From Chryseobacterium sp. c4a (lineage in GTDB: Bacteria > Bacteroidota > Bacteroidia > Flavobacteriales > Weeksellaceae): a stretch of DNA of 64,000 nt. Below the pieces are notes generated by a model. It was not told where the DNA came from and did no database searches. It worked only from the letters and a program-made list of their open reading frames with translations. Shown here one piece after another: positions 1-8,144 of the stretch; position 1 is the stretch's first letter; every line of letters begins with the position of its first letter. The stretch is taken from contig NZ_WXVU01000007.1 of the NCBI RefSeq assembly GCF_009900745.1, positions 62,001 to 126,000 on the forward strand, read 5' to 3'. The translations under genes and the position numbers were made by a program.

Positions 1-303
1 TTTCAAAAAGTCTGGACACGATATGATCATTTACCCAGCCAGGAAAACTTTAGACGATATGAAAAAATAGTAGAATTAGAAAACAAAAAGCCTCACAGAA
101 TTACTATTGATTTCTTTGAAAGAAATGATCTTGATACTGTAGACGTACATGGATTTACAGTAGTGAAGCCTGATGTTTTACTATCATTCTACAGAAATAT
201 TCATTCCAGCGATAAATGCTGGGCAGTAATGGCTGCAAAAGAATTATTACAAAAGGGAATAGATCCTGTCGGAAATCCCTTATTAAGCAAAATGCCAAAA
301 TAA
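1..303 (+). CDS. C-terminal part of an unrecognised protein upstream of prfH
   Basis: An open frame runs from the window edge to TAA at 301-303 and supplies the last 100 residues of a protein whose start is outside. The sequence is charged and soluble, with segments such as KPHRITIDFFERNDLDT and VVKPDVLLSFYRNIHSS; I see no membrane helix or metal motif. It ends 2 bases before the prfH start, so the two are almost certainly co-transcribed. prfH commonly sits beside the RNA ligase gene rtcB, but this tail does not look like an RtcB C-terminus to me. I cannot name the family; the upstream sequence is needed. Confidence 0.75.
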   Translation, partial: FQKVWTRYDHLPSQENFRRYEKIVELENKKPHRITIDFFERNDLDTVDVHGFTVVKPDVLLSFYRNIHSSDKCWAVMAAKELLQKGIDPVGNPLLSKMPK

Positions 304-305
304 CA

Positions 306-1004
306 ATGGAAAAATTAATACAAATCACTTCCGGAAGAGGGCCTTTAGAATGCCAGTGGGTAGTTGCCAAGGTATTGAAAATCCTTTTGGAAGAAGCAAC
401 ACAAAATAAAATAGAATATGAGATCATCCACCGTGAAAATGGGGATGAAAATTTGACCTTAAAATCCATTACCCTTCTTTTAAAAGGAAAAGAAATAGCA
501 GAATTTTTGAAAAGCTGGGTGGGAAGTATTTGCTGGACAGGAAAGAGTGCGTTCAGAAAACTGCATAAAAGGAGCAATTGGTTTATCGGTGTTTTTGAAT
601 TGGAAAATCTGGAAAAGGCTGGCTTCAATGAAAAAGATATCAGATTTCAGACAACCAGAAGCCAGGGAAGCGGTGGGCAAAATGTGAATAAGGTTAATAC
701 TGCAGTTCGTGCTACCCATATTCCTAGTGGAGAGTCCGTATTTGTCCAGGACTCACGATCCCAGCTGGAGAATAAAAAGCTGTCTATTGTCAGACTAAAA
801 GAGAAAGTATTGTCAGTATATCTCCAGCAGCTTGAAAAGAAAATGAAAGAAACCTGGAATACTCATCTTCAGGTGCAGCGGGGAAACCCGGTTCGTTCAT
901 TTTCCGGTACCGATTTTAAAAAGAATTATGAAAACAAGTCATTCAAAAAACAACGGAATGCCTTGAAAAATGAATTAAAAAACTACAGAAATGACCTTAA
1001 CTAA
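306..1004 (+). CDS. prfH: PrfH, peptide chain release factor homologue
   Basis: A 232-residue class I release-factor-like protein without the N-terminal codon-recognition domain of RF1/RF2. The peptidyl-tRNA hydrolysis motif GGQ is at residues 123-125 within QGSGGQNVNKVNTAVRATH, and the Lys-rich C-terminal tail is typical of ribosome-binding release factors. In the known PrfH family the protein is encoded with RtcB-type RNA ligases and is thought to release or rescue ribosomes damaged in the decoding centre. The reading frame stays open upstream to ATG 216, but that part overlaps the preceding gene; ATG 306 gives the usual family length and lies 2 bases after the upstream stop. The stop overlaps the next gene by 14 bases. 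Confidence 0.9.
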   Translation: MEKLIQITSGRGPLECQWVVAKVLKILLEEATQNKIEYEIIHRENGDENLTLKSITLLLKGKEIAEFLKSWVGSICWTGKSAFRKLHKRSNWFIGVFELENLEKAGFNEKDIRFQTTRSQGSGGQNVNKVNTAVRATHIPSGESVFVQDSRSQLENKKLSIVRLKEKVLSVYLQQLEKKMKETWNTHLQVQRGNPVRSFSGTDFKKNYENKSFKKQRNALKNELKNYRNDLN

Positions 1005-1515
1005 AAGTAAATATTATTTTGAAGCTCTGGACAATTATCCATATAGCCTTCCTAATTGCCTGGAGGCATTGAATTATGCCTTGTCTTATGATCCAGAAGA
1101 TGCAGACAGCCTTTGCCTGATGGGAAGAATTTATAGTGAGATCCTTACAGATTATGAACAGGCCAAACTCTATTTTGAAGAAGCAATGCAATATAATATG
1201 GGTAACCTGAATGTTCCACAGTATTATATTAAATGTCTTCTGGATAATGAGGACTTGGATGAAGCGAAAAAGCTGATTGAATACGCAATGAAGGTAAAAG
1301 GAATTGATAAATGCAGGATTCTTATTCAGCAGTCGTTGCTTTTTGAAATCAGGCTAGAGTATAAAAAGGCATTAAAACCTTTAAAAAAAGCCAAAGTTTT
1401 TGCTTACGACCAATGTATGATTGATTTTTTGAAAGACAGAGAAAAATTTGTCAAAGCAAAAATGGCCAAAAAGCCAAAGAAAAAAGTAATTAAAAAGAAG
1501 AAGGAGGCTCAATAA
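991..1515 (+). CDS. Small TPR-repeat protein
   Basis: A 174-residue protein with tetratricopeptide-like helical pairs over roughly residues 15-140 (for example EDADSLCLMGRIYSEILTDYEQAKLYFEEA would be cut across two helices; the repeats are imperfect). It ends in a very basic tail, KKPKKKVIKKKKEAQ, which suggests contact with RNA or another acidic partner. The start overlaps the end of prfH by 14 bases, so translation is likely coupled. No catalytic motif is visible. Function is unknown; co-transcription with prfH hints at an RNA-repair or ribosome-linked role, but that is inference from position only. Confidence 0.8.
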   Translation: MTLTKSKYYFEALDNYPYSLPNCLEALNYALSYDPEDADSLCLMGRIYSEILTDYEQAKLYFEEAMQYNMGNLNVPQYYIKCLLDNEDLDEAKKLIEYAMKVKGIDKCRILIQQSLLFEIRLEYKKALKPLKKAKVFAYDQCMIDFLKDREKFVKAKMAKKPKKKVIKKKKEAQ

Positions 1516-1526
1516 GTCTCCTTTTT
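1501..1526 (+). terminator. Probable terminator of the prfH-TPR operon
   Basis: AAGGAG (1501-1506) pairs with CTCCTT (1518-1523) and is followed by a short T run; the stop codon of the TPR gene lies in the loop. The stem is short, so efficiency is uncertain. Confidence 0.55.
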
Positions 1527-1884
1527 ATTAGGAATGTTGATGCAATAAATGTGAAATATAGAGCTTTTGAGAGAATAGGACTAGGGGAACAGTGATTCAT
1601 ATTGCCAACAAAAATTTATCATATGAAGCAGCCTTTTTTGTCAAATTCTATTTTGAGAAGTTTTTTTAACTTAAATAAATTTTAATTTCTATTGTCTGGA
1701 TGGGATATATTAAAGGTTATTGAATTTATAAAGTGAAATTAATAAATCAAAACAATTAAAATATAGAATAAAATTAATTTAAAATAAATAAATTTAATCA
1801 AATTGATGTATTTGCTTTTATTTAATAATTAAAGTAATGATTTTTTGTTAATAATGTATAAATTGCATAGCTTAAATGTAAAAT
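1516..1884. other. Intergenic region; mostly the leader of the first protease copy
   Basis: No gene is visible. Bases 1527-1621 are unique and featureless. From 1622 the sequence aligns with 4481-4743 ahead of the second protease gene, with the same total length (263 bases) before the start codon. Bases 1622-1651 match 27 of 30 positions of the right arm and tail of the terminator at 4481-4510, but here the left arm is absent, so no hairpin can form. Confidence 0.75.
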
Positions 1885-4480
1885 ATGAATAGAAAATTAC
1901 TTTTAGTACCGATTTCGGTAGCGGTTTTTTTTGCCTTTGGTAAAATCAATGCTCAAAATTCTACAAAACTTATTCAAGAGTATTATCAGAAAAGTGGAAA
2001 GCTGGGACAGAAGAATAATGCAGGTGATAAGGTTGGAATAATGATTCTGAACGAAGACTCCTCGAAAAGTTTAGGAGCTAATATTGTTAACGTACAGCAA
2101 ACCTATAATGGCCTTAGAGTATACAATGCATTAGGGAAAGTAGTGATTAAAGAAAATCAGATCATTTCTGAAAAGAATGATTTCAGTAGAAATGTTGTGG
2201 TTGCCAATCAGAAAAAAATACAGGAAAGATTTTCTGAGGATTTACTGAAACAAAAATTAGGATTTACTAAAATTTCTGAAGTGAGCTACCTTCCGGATGT
2301 TTACTTTGATAAAAATGGAGTTTATGTTCTTTCAAAAGAATTATTTGTTACTGATAAAAGCTCTTCAGAGGTATGGCATGTCATTGCAGATGCCAGTACC
2401 GGAGATATTCTAAGTAAGGATAGCACTACATTAAGCTGTAATTTTGAAAGCAATGGACATTCACATGCTTCAGATACTGAACAATCTGGAAACAACAATA
2501 AACAGTCCCAGACTGTAAATTTACTGCCTCCAACCAATGCTTCCTACAATATTTTTCCACTTCCGGTAGAAGCCCCTACTTTTGGCGGGCGTACCATTGT
2601 TAATAATCCATGGGACTTAACAGTATCACCTGAAGGTTGGCATTCAGACGGAACGAATAGCTACACCATTACAAGAGGAAATAACGTACATGCTTATTCA
2701 GACCAGGATAATGCCAATATTCCGGGATATTCTCCTGACGGTGGAAGTACATTGAATTTTAATTTCCCTTTCGCAGATGGGAGATATGATGATCCTTTTA
2801 CTTATAGAGATGCAGCCGTTACCAATCTGTTTTACCTGAATAATAAGATGCATGATATATTCTATAAATTTGGATTTACAGAGTCTGCAAGAAATTTTCA
2901 AACTAACAATTTTGGCCTTGGAGGCCTTGGAGGTGATGCAGTAAGAGCTGAGGCTTTTGATGGAAGCGGTTTAAACAATGCCAATTTCAGTTCAGGATAT
3001 GAAACAGTGATCAATGATACGGTTTATCTTGCGGCACCAAGAATGCAGATGTACCTTTATGACAGAGCACAAACAAGTGCAGATCCTATTGTAAGATATC
3101 AATATAATGCTCCTGCGGCATTGGTTAACAGGCCTAAAGTATTGACTGGAGGAGCTTCATTTGGGCCTATTTTTGGAGGGCCGGTAACAGGAGAGCTTGC
3201 TATTTCTGTACCAGCAGATGCTTGTACTGCACCTGCAGCAGGAAGTCTTACGAATAAAATCGCCATTATGACCAGTACCGGTTGTGAATATGGGCTTAAA
3301 GTTTTAAATGCCCAAAATGCCGGAGCTATAGGAGTTATTGTTTACAGACCATCTTCTGATACTCCCGTAAGTATGGGAGCAGGAGCTGTTGGAACTCAGG
3401 TAACGATTCCTTCTATCAATATTGGAAAAACAGAAGGAATGTTTATGGTAGATCAGATCAATGCAGGAACTACAGTAAATGCAACATTAAATTTCGATTA
3501 TAGTGGATTCAAACACTCTAGTTTTGATAACGGAATTATTGCCCACGAGTATGGACATGGTATTTCAAATCGATTGACAGGGCAAGGATACAGCTGTCTT
3601 TCCGTAGCTAACACAGCAGAGCAGATGGGTGAAGGCTGGTCTGATTATTTTGCATTAATGCTGACTACAAACCCTGGAGATACTTCTGCACTGGCAAGAG
3701 GAATGGGAACCTATACAAAAGGAGAGCCTATCACAGGGGTAGGAATCAGACCTGCTAAATATTCTCCTGATTTTGGAGTAAATAGCTATACCTATGGAAA
3801 AACAAATGCGGTTACTGGTTCGCACTCCATAGGCTTTATTTGGGCTACGATGTTATGGGATCTTACCTGGAAGTATATTGAAAAATATGGATATAATAGC
3901 GATGTATTGGCAAGTACAACCTCAGGAAATGCAAAAGCCTTACAAATTGTAGTTGATGGATTAAAACTCCAACCTTGTAGTCCTACATTTATAGATGGAA
4001 GAAATGCCATTCTTCAGGCAGATCTTTTAGGAAATGGAGGAGCTGACAAATGCATGATTTGGAAAGCTTTTGCCAAAAGAGGTCTGGGGGTGAATGCTTC
4101 TGCCGGAAATAAAGTATTAGCAAATGATCAGGTAGAAGACTTTACAATACCTCAGGAATGTAATGCTTCACTAGCCACTCAGGATGTAAAAGCAGAAAAT
4201 ACTAAATTTATTGTATTCCCTAATCCTACGTATGATGAATTCTTTGTCGGAAATATAGACAAATCTTCAAAAGAAGTACGCATCAAGATGTTTGATATGT
4301 CTGGTAAACTAATATTCTCCGACTCTAGAGAAGCAGCTTCCAGAAAAGCGGTTTCTACAAAAGGATTTACCAAAGGAGTGTATATGGTTCACATTCAGCA
4401 GGGAGAAAAATCCCAAGTTGAAAAACTGATTGTAAGATAATTACTTGCTTACTCAATATAAAAAAGACTGTTTCATAACT
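1622..4480 (+). repeat. Tandem duplication, copy 1 (leader plus M36 protease)
   Basis: First unit of a direct tandem duplication. The offset between equivalent positions is 2,859 bases both at the unit start (1622 and 4481) and at the start codons (1885 and 4744). The 28 bases before each start codon are identical (1857-1884 and 4716-4743). The join lies inside the terminator of copy 1. Confidence 0.85.
1885..4440 (+). CDS. Secreted M36 (fungalysin-type) metalloprotease with PA insert and T9SS sorting domain, copy 1
   Basis: 851 residues. Signal peptide at about 1-23, an FTP-type propeptide to about 170, then the M36 catalytic domain. Zinc ligands are in HEYGHG (H554, E555, H558) with the downstream glutamate in GEGWSD (E583). 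A protease-associated (PA) domain is inserted at about residues 420-530, just before the zinc helix. The last 80 residues (VFPNP...GVYMVHI...KLIVR) are a type A type IX secretion domain, so the protein should cross the outer membrane by T9SS. In this copy the PA core reads KIAIMTSTGCEYGLKVL, less canonical than in copy 2. Probable role is extracellular protein digestion. Confidence 0.95.
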   Translation: MNRKLLLVPISVAVFFAFGKINAQNSTKLIQEYYQKSGKLGQKNNAGDKVGIMILNEDSSKSLGANIVNVQQTYNGLRVYNALGKVVIKENQIISEKNDFSRNVVVANQKKIQERFSEDLLKQKLGFTKISEVSYLPDVYFDKNGVYVLSKELFVTDKSSSEVWHVIADASTGDILSKDSTTLSCNFESNGHSHASDTEQSGNNNKQSQTVNLLPPTNASYNIFPLPVEAPTFGGRTIVNNPWDLTVSPEGWHSDGTNSYTITRGNNVHAYSDQDNANIPGYSPDGGSTLNFNFPFADGRYDDPFTYRDAAVTNLFYLNNKMHDIFYKFGFTESARNFQTNNFGLGGLGGDAVRAEAFDGSGLNNANFSSGYETVINDTVYLAAPRMQMYLYDRAQTSADPIVRYQYNAPAALVNRPKVLTGGASFGPIFGGPVTGELAISVPADACTAPAAGSLTNKIAIMTSTGCEYGLKVLNAQNAGAIGVIVYRPSSDTPVSMGAGAVGTQVTIPSINIGKTEGMFMVDQINAGTTVNATLNFDYSGFKHSSFDNGIIAHEYGHGISNRLTGQGYSCLSVANTAEQMGEGWSDYFALMLTTNPGDTSALARGMGTYTKGEPITGVGIRPAKYSPDFGVNSYTYGKTNAVTGSHSIGFIWATMLWDLTWKYIEKYGYNSDVLASTTSGNAKALQIVVDGLKLQPCSPTFIDGRNAILQADLLGNGGADKCMIWKAFAKRGLGVNASAGNKVLANDQVEDFTIPQECNASLATQDVKAENTKFIVFPNPTYDEFFVGNIDKSSKEVRIKMFDMSGKLIFSDSREAASRKAVSTKGFTKGVYMVHIQQGEKSQVEKLIVR

Positions 4481-4499
4481 TATGAAGCAGTCTTTTTTA
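4460..4499 (+). terminator. Terminator of protease copy 1
   Basis: AAAAAGACTG (4461-4470) pairs with CAGTCTTTTT (4488-4497), with an inner TTTCAT/ATGAA stem and a bulged G, followed by T-rich DNA. Its right arm is the boundary of the tandem duplication. Confidence 0.85.
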
Positions 4500-7296
4500 T
4501 GAAATTCTATACAAATGAAGACTTTTGATTTAAATAATTTTCAAATTCTATTGTCAGGATACGATATATTAAAGGATGGTGAATTGATGGAGTGAAATTA
4601 ATAAAGCAAAATATTTGAAATGTAGAATAAAATTAATTTAAAAAAAATAAATCCAATCAAATTGGTGTATTTATCTTGATTTCGTAATTAAAACAATGAT
4701 TTTATGTTGATAATATATAAATTGCATAGCTTAAATGTAAAATATGAATAGAAAATTATTTTTATTGCCAATATCTGTGGCTGTATTTTTTTGCTTTGGC
4801 AAAATGAATGGGCAAAGTTCTGCTAGACTTATTCAGGACTATTATCAGAAAAGTGGAAAATTAACTCAGAAGAATAATGTCGGTGATAAGGTTGGGGTAA
4901 TTATCCTGAACGAAGATTCTTCAAAAAGCTTAGGAGCCAATATTGTGAATGTACAACAGACTTATGATGGTCTTAGAGTGTACAATGCATTGGGAAAAGT
5001 CATTATTAAAGGAGATCAGATAGTCTCTGAGAAAAATGATTTCAGTAGAAATGTGGTGGTTGCTAATCAAAAAAAAATACAGGAGAAATTCTCTGAAGAC
5101 TTGCTAAAGCAAAAGCTTGGATTTGGTGAAATTTCTGAAGTTAATTATTTACCGAATGTTTACTTCCAGAAAAATGGAATTTACGTTCTTTCAAAAGAAT
5201 TATTTGTTACAGATAAAAACTCTTCTGAAGTATGGCATGTTGTTGCAGATGCTAGTAATGGGGAAATTCTCAGTAAAAATAATACAACATTGAGTTGTAG
5301 TTTTGAAAACAATACACATTCCCACACTGGAAATTCTGAGCAAGCCGGAAACGAAGGATTAGAGCCTCAGTCTGCAAATTTACTAGCTCCAACCAATGCT
5401 TCTTACAATGTTTTTCCTCTTCCTGTGGAAGCTCCTACATTTGGTTCCCGTTCCATCGTTAGTAATCCATGGGATTTGGTAGCTTCTCCTGAAGGATGGC
5501 ATTCAGATGGGACAAACAATTATACCAATACACGCGGAAATAATGTATATGCATATTCCGATCAGGACAATACCAACACTCCGGGATATTCTCCGGATGG
5601 AGGGAGTACGCTTTCGTTCAATTTTCCTTTTGCAGATGGGAGATATGATAATCCTTTGACATATAGAGACGCAGCAATTACCAATCTGTTCTATATGAAT
5701 AATAAGATGCATGATATATTTTATAAATTCGGATTTACAGAAACTGCCAGAAACTATCAGACGAATAATTTTGGACGCGGTGGTATGCAAGGAGATGCAG
5801 TAAGAGCAGAGGCTTTTGACGGAAGCGGATTAAACAATGCAAACTTTAGCGCTGGATATGAAACGGTGATCAATGATACGGCTTATCTTGCGGCACCGAG
5901 AATGCAGATGTACCTTTGGGATAGAATACAGGCCGCAGATGATCTTGTGATGAGGTATCAATATAATGCACCCGCTTCGATTGTAAGCCGTCCTAAAGTA
6001 ATGACAGGTGGAGCAGGTTTTGGTGCTTTATTGTTAGGTGGGCAGGCTGTGACAGCTGATCTGGCCATTGCTAATCCTATTGCAGCATGTTCTACACTTA
6101 CTCCGGGAAGTCTTACTGGAAAGATAGGTGTGGCACAAAGAGGAACTTGCAGCTTTGCAACTAAAGTTAAAAATATGCAGGTAGCCGGAGCGATAGGAGC
6201 TATTATCTATGATCCGGTGAATGCCAATCCTATTACAATGGGGAAAGATGATAACGTATCAGGAATTACGATTCCTTCTATCATGATGGGGAAAGCCGAA
6301 GGAGAATATCTGGTGAATGAAGTGAATGGAGGTACAACTGTAAATGTTTCTCTGCAATTTGATTATAATGGTTTTAAACACTCAAGTTTGGATAATGGTA
6401 TTGTGGCTCACGAATATGGACATGGTATTTCAAACAGACTGACAGGGCAGGGATATAACTGTCTTCAAAATGCTGAGCAAATGGGGGAAGGCTGGTCTGA
6501 TTTTTTTGCATTAATGCTGACCACAAAACCTGGTGATACTTCAGCATTGGCAAGAGGAATGGCTACTTACACTAATAATGAACCTACTACTGGTACTGGA
6601 ATCAGACCTGCAAAATATTCTCCTGATTTTCAAGTAAATAATTATACATATGGTAAAACTAATACCGTTTCAGGTGCTCACCCTATAGGCTTTATCTGGG
6701 CGACGATGTTATGGGATCTTACCTGGAAATATATCGAAAAATATGGTTATAACAGTGATGTGATGGCAAGTGCAACCTCTGGAAATGCAAAAGTACTGCA
6801 AATTGTAATGGATGGACTGAAATTACAATCCTGTAACCCTTCCTTTATAGACGGAAGAAATGCCATTCTTCAGGCAGATGCTGTCGGAAATGCCGCAGCA
6901 GATAAATGTATGATCTGGAATACTTTCGCTAAAAGAGGTCTGGGGGTAAATGCTTTAGCAGGAGCAAGTAATGTCGCTACTGATCAGGTGGAAGATTTTA
7001 CTGTACCAGAAGAATGTAAGACTTCATTGGCCACTCAGGAAGTGAAAACAGAAAATACTAAATTTATTGTATTCCCTAACCCGACGTATGACGAATTCTT
7101 TGTTGGAAATATAGATAAATCTTCAAAAGAAGTACGCATTAAGATGTTTGATATGTCCGGTAAACTGATATTCTCTGATTCAAGAGAAGCTACTTCCAAA
7201 AAGGCTATTTCCACTAAAGGATTTACTAAAGGAGTGTATATGGTTCATATTCAACAAGGAGAAAAATCCCAAGTTGAAAAATTGATCGTAAAATAA
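4481..7296 (+). repeat. Tandem duplication, copy 2 (leader plus M36 protease)
   Basis: Second unit, aligned to 1622-4440 across leader and gene. The match stops after the gene: the sequence after 7296 carries a different terminator, so the duplicated unit is leader plus coding region. The intergenic stretch 4441-4743 between the two genes holds only the copy 1 terminator and this leader. Confidence 0.85.
4744..7296 (+). CDS. Secreted M36 (fungalysin-type) metalloprotease with PA insert and T9SS sorting domain, copy 2
   Basis: 850 residues, closely related to the preceding gene along its whole length. Signal peptide at about 1-23, propeptide, M36 domain with HEYGHG (H556, E557, H560) and GEGWSD (E582), three residues fewer between these motifs than in copy 1. 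The inserted PA domain has the canonical look GKIGVAQRGTCSFATKV. The C-terminal T9SS domain differs from copy 1 at only 4 of the last 79 residues (A/T, R/K, V/I, R/K), while the PA domains are strongly diverged. Likely function is extracellular proteolysis, perhaps with different substrate access from copy 1. Confidence 0.95.
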   Translation: MNRKLFLLPISVAVFFCFGKMNGQSSARLIQDYYQKSGKLTQKNNVGDKVGVIILNEDSSKSLGANIVNVQQTYDGLRVYNALGKVIIKGDQIVSEKNDFSRNVVVANQKKIQEKFSEDLLKQKLGFGEISEVNYLPNVYFQKNGIYVLSKELFVTDKNSSEVWHVVADASNGEILSKNNTTLSCSFENNTHSHTGNSEQAGNEGLEPQSANLLAPTNASYNVFPLPVEAPTFGSRSIVSNPWDLVASPEGWHSDGTNNYTNTRGNNVYAYSDQDNTNTPGYSPDGGSTLSFNFPFADGRYDNPLTYRDAAITNLFYMNNKMHDIFYKFGFTETARNYQTNNFGRGGMQGDAVRAEAFDGSGLNNANFSAGYETVINDTAYLAAPRMQMYLWDRIQAADDLVMRYQYNAPASIVSRPKVMTGGAGFGALLLGGQAVTADLAIANPIAACSTLTPGSLTGKIGVAQRGTCSFATKVKNMQVAGAIGAIIYDPVNANPITMGKDDNVSGITIPSIMMGKAEGEYLVNEVNGGTTVNVSLQFDYNGFKHSSLDNGIVAHEYGHGISNRLTGQGYNCLQNAEQMGEGWSDFFALMLTTKPGDTSALARGMATYTNNEPTTGTGIRPAKYSPDFQVNNYTYGKTNTVSGAHPIGFIWATMLWDLTWKYIEKYGYNSDVMASATSGNAKVLQIVMDGLKLQSCNPSFIDGRNAILQADAVGNAAADKCMIWNTFAKRGLGVNALAGASNVATDQVEDFTVPEECKTSLATQEVKTENTKFIVFPNPTYDEFFVGNIDKSSKEVRIKMFDMSGKLIFSDSREATSKKAISTKGFTKGVYMVHIQQGEKSQVEKLIVK

Positions 7297-7317
7297 TTTA
7301 TACTCTGCATTCAATAA

Positions 7318-7349
7318 AAAAATAAGCTTTCCTTGGAAAGCTTATTTTT
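7318..7349. terminator. Bidirectional terminator between protease copy 2 and cytochrome c gene
   Basis: AAAAATAAGCTTTCC (7318-7332) and GGAAAGCTTATTTTT (7335-7349) form a perfect 15-bp stem with a TT loop and A/T tails on both sides. The stop codon of the minus-strand cytochrome gene is inside the stem. Confidence 0.85.
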
Positions 7350-7629
7350 TATTTACAGAAATCAGATAGTCATAGACCATTTGATGTTGATCATCATTAA
7401 GTTTGGCTTTAGGAGCCATTCTGCTTAATGTATTGATCCAGCCTTGATTATCATGCTTGGTTGGTTCCGGAAGTTTATGGCATTTTGCACAGGAATTTTC
7501 AAATATGGTTTTTCCTTGTGCCAATTGTTCCGATGAGGTATATTTAGGGCCTGTTACGGCCGTACTTTTAGGCCCGCAGGATACCAGGAATGCTGATGCT
7601 GTGATGCCGGTTAAGATTAACTTTTTCAT
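7342..7629 (-). CDS. Small mono-haem cytochrome c lipoprotein
   Basis: 95 residues. A lipoprotein signal ends at FLVSC (C18). One haem c site CAKCH is at residues 47-51, and M in SRMAPKAKL is a candidate distal ligand. Expected to be lipid-anchored on the periplasmic side as an electron carrier. It is a paralogue of the gene directly upstream, which it follows after 24 bases, so the two form an operon created by local duplication. No redox partner is encoded nearby; the cbb3 oxidase in this window is a possible electron acceptor (inference). Confidence 0.9.
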   Translation of the reverse strand: MKKLILTGITASAFLVSCGPKSTAVTGPKYTSSEQLAQGKTIFENSCAKCHKLPEPTKHDNQGWINTLSRMAPKAKLNDDQHQMVYDYLISVNKK

Positions 7630-7653
7630 ACCTTTATTATTTTGTTTGATGAA

Positions 7654-7947
7654 TTACTTTTTCACAGAAACAATATAATCATAAACCCATTTGTGCTGGT
7701 CATCCGTTAGTTTTGCCTTTGGAGCCATTGCGTTCATAATCCCTACCCATTGTACAGAATTGTGTGATGTAGGATCAGGGAGTTTATGACATTTTCCACA
7801 AGAGTTTTCAAATATTGTTTTTCCCTGAGCAATCTCTTCAGCAGTAGACGTTGAAGTTCCGGCTGTAGCAGCAGATGTTGATGCTTTAGGAGTACAGGAA
7901 ACTAAAAGGATCGCAGTGAATGATGCCGCAGCAATGAGTTTTTTCAT
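7654..7947 (-). CDS. Small mono-haem cytochrome c lipoprotein, paralogue
   Basis: 97 residues from ATG 7947; the frame is open further up but the lipoprotein signal begins at MKKLIAA. Lipobox LLVSC (C18), an Ala/Ser/Thr-rich linker, haem site CGKCH at residues 50-54, and M in NAMAPKAKL as the likely axial ligand. It shares KTIFENSC-KCHKLP-PT and the C-terminal DDQH--VYDY--SV block with the downstream gene. A TACATTTG box (plus-strand 7969-7976) 21 bases upstream fits a Bacteroidota -7 element, but I see no good -33 partner. Confidence 0.9.
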   Translation of the reverse strand: MKKLIAAASFTAILLVSCTPKASTSAATAGTSTSTAEEIAQGKTIFENSCGKCHKLPDPTSHNSVQWVGIMNAMAPKAKLTDDQHKWVYDYIVSVKK

Positions 7948-8108
7948 GTTTCTTATTTTGATATATAACAAATGTAATAATTTATGTAACCCCCTGATAT
8001 AGGGTCTTGTAGTTTTAATTTAGAAGAAATAAAAAATGAAACATTGAGAATAATGCAATCTCAAATTCATTGTGATCTATCTTTTATGTTGCCTTTGCCA
8101 AGGAACTC

Positions 8109-8139
8109 TTGACCATTCACTTTTTAATTGTTAATTTTG
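8109..8139 (+). promoter_or_regulatory. Candidate promoter of meaB
   Basis: TTG at 8109-8111, a 20-base spacer and TAATTTTG at 8132-8139 fit the Flavobacterium/Bacteroides consensus TTG-N19-21-TAnnTTTG. The element ends only 5 bases before the chosen ATG, which would leave almost no leader, so a second weaker candidate further up (TTG 8070, TGCCTTTG before 8100) may be the real one. Confidence 0.35.
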
Positions 8140-8144
8140 AATCA

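Noticed and set aside
1..303. Assignment of the first partial gene as rtcB
   Set aside because: Position next to prfH suggests it, but the 100 visible residues lack any RtcB-like motif I can identify.
155..628. 157-codon minus-strand frame over the prfH region
   Set aside because: Antisense to prfH and the upstream gene; no motif and low-complexity Leu/Phe/Ser composition.
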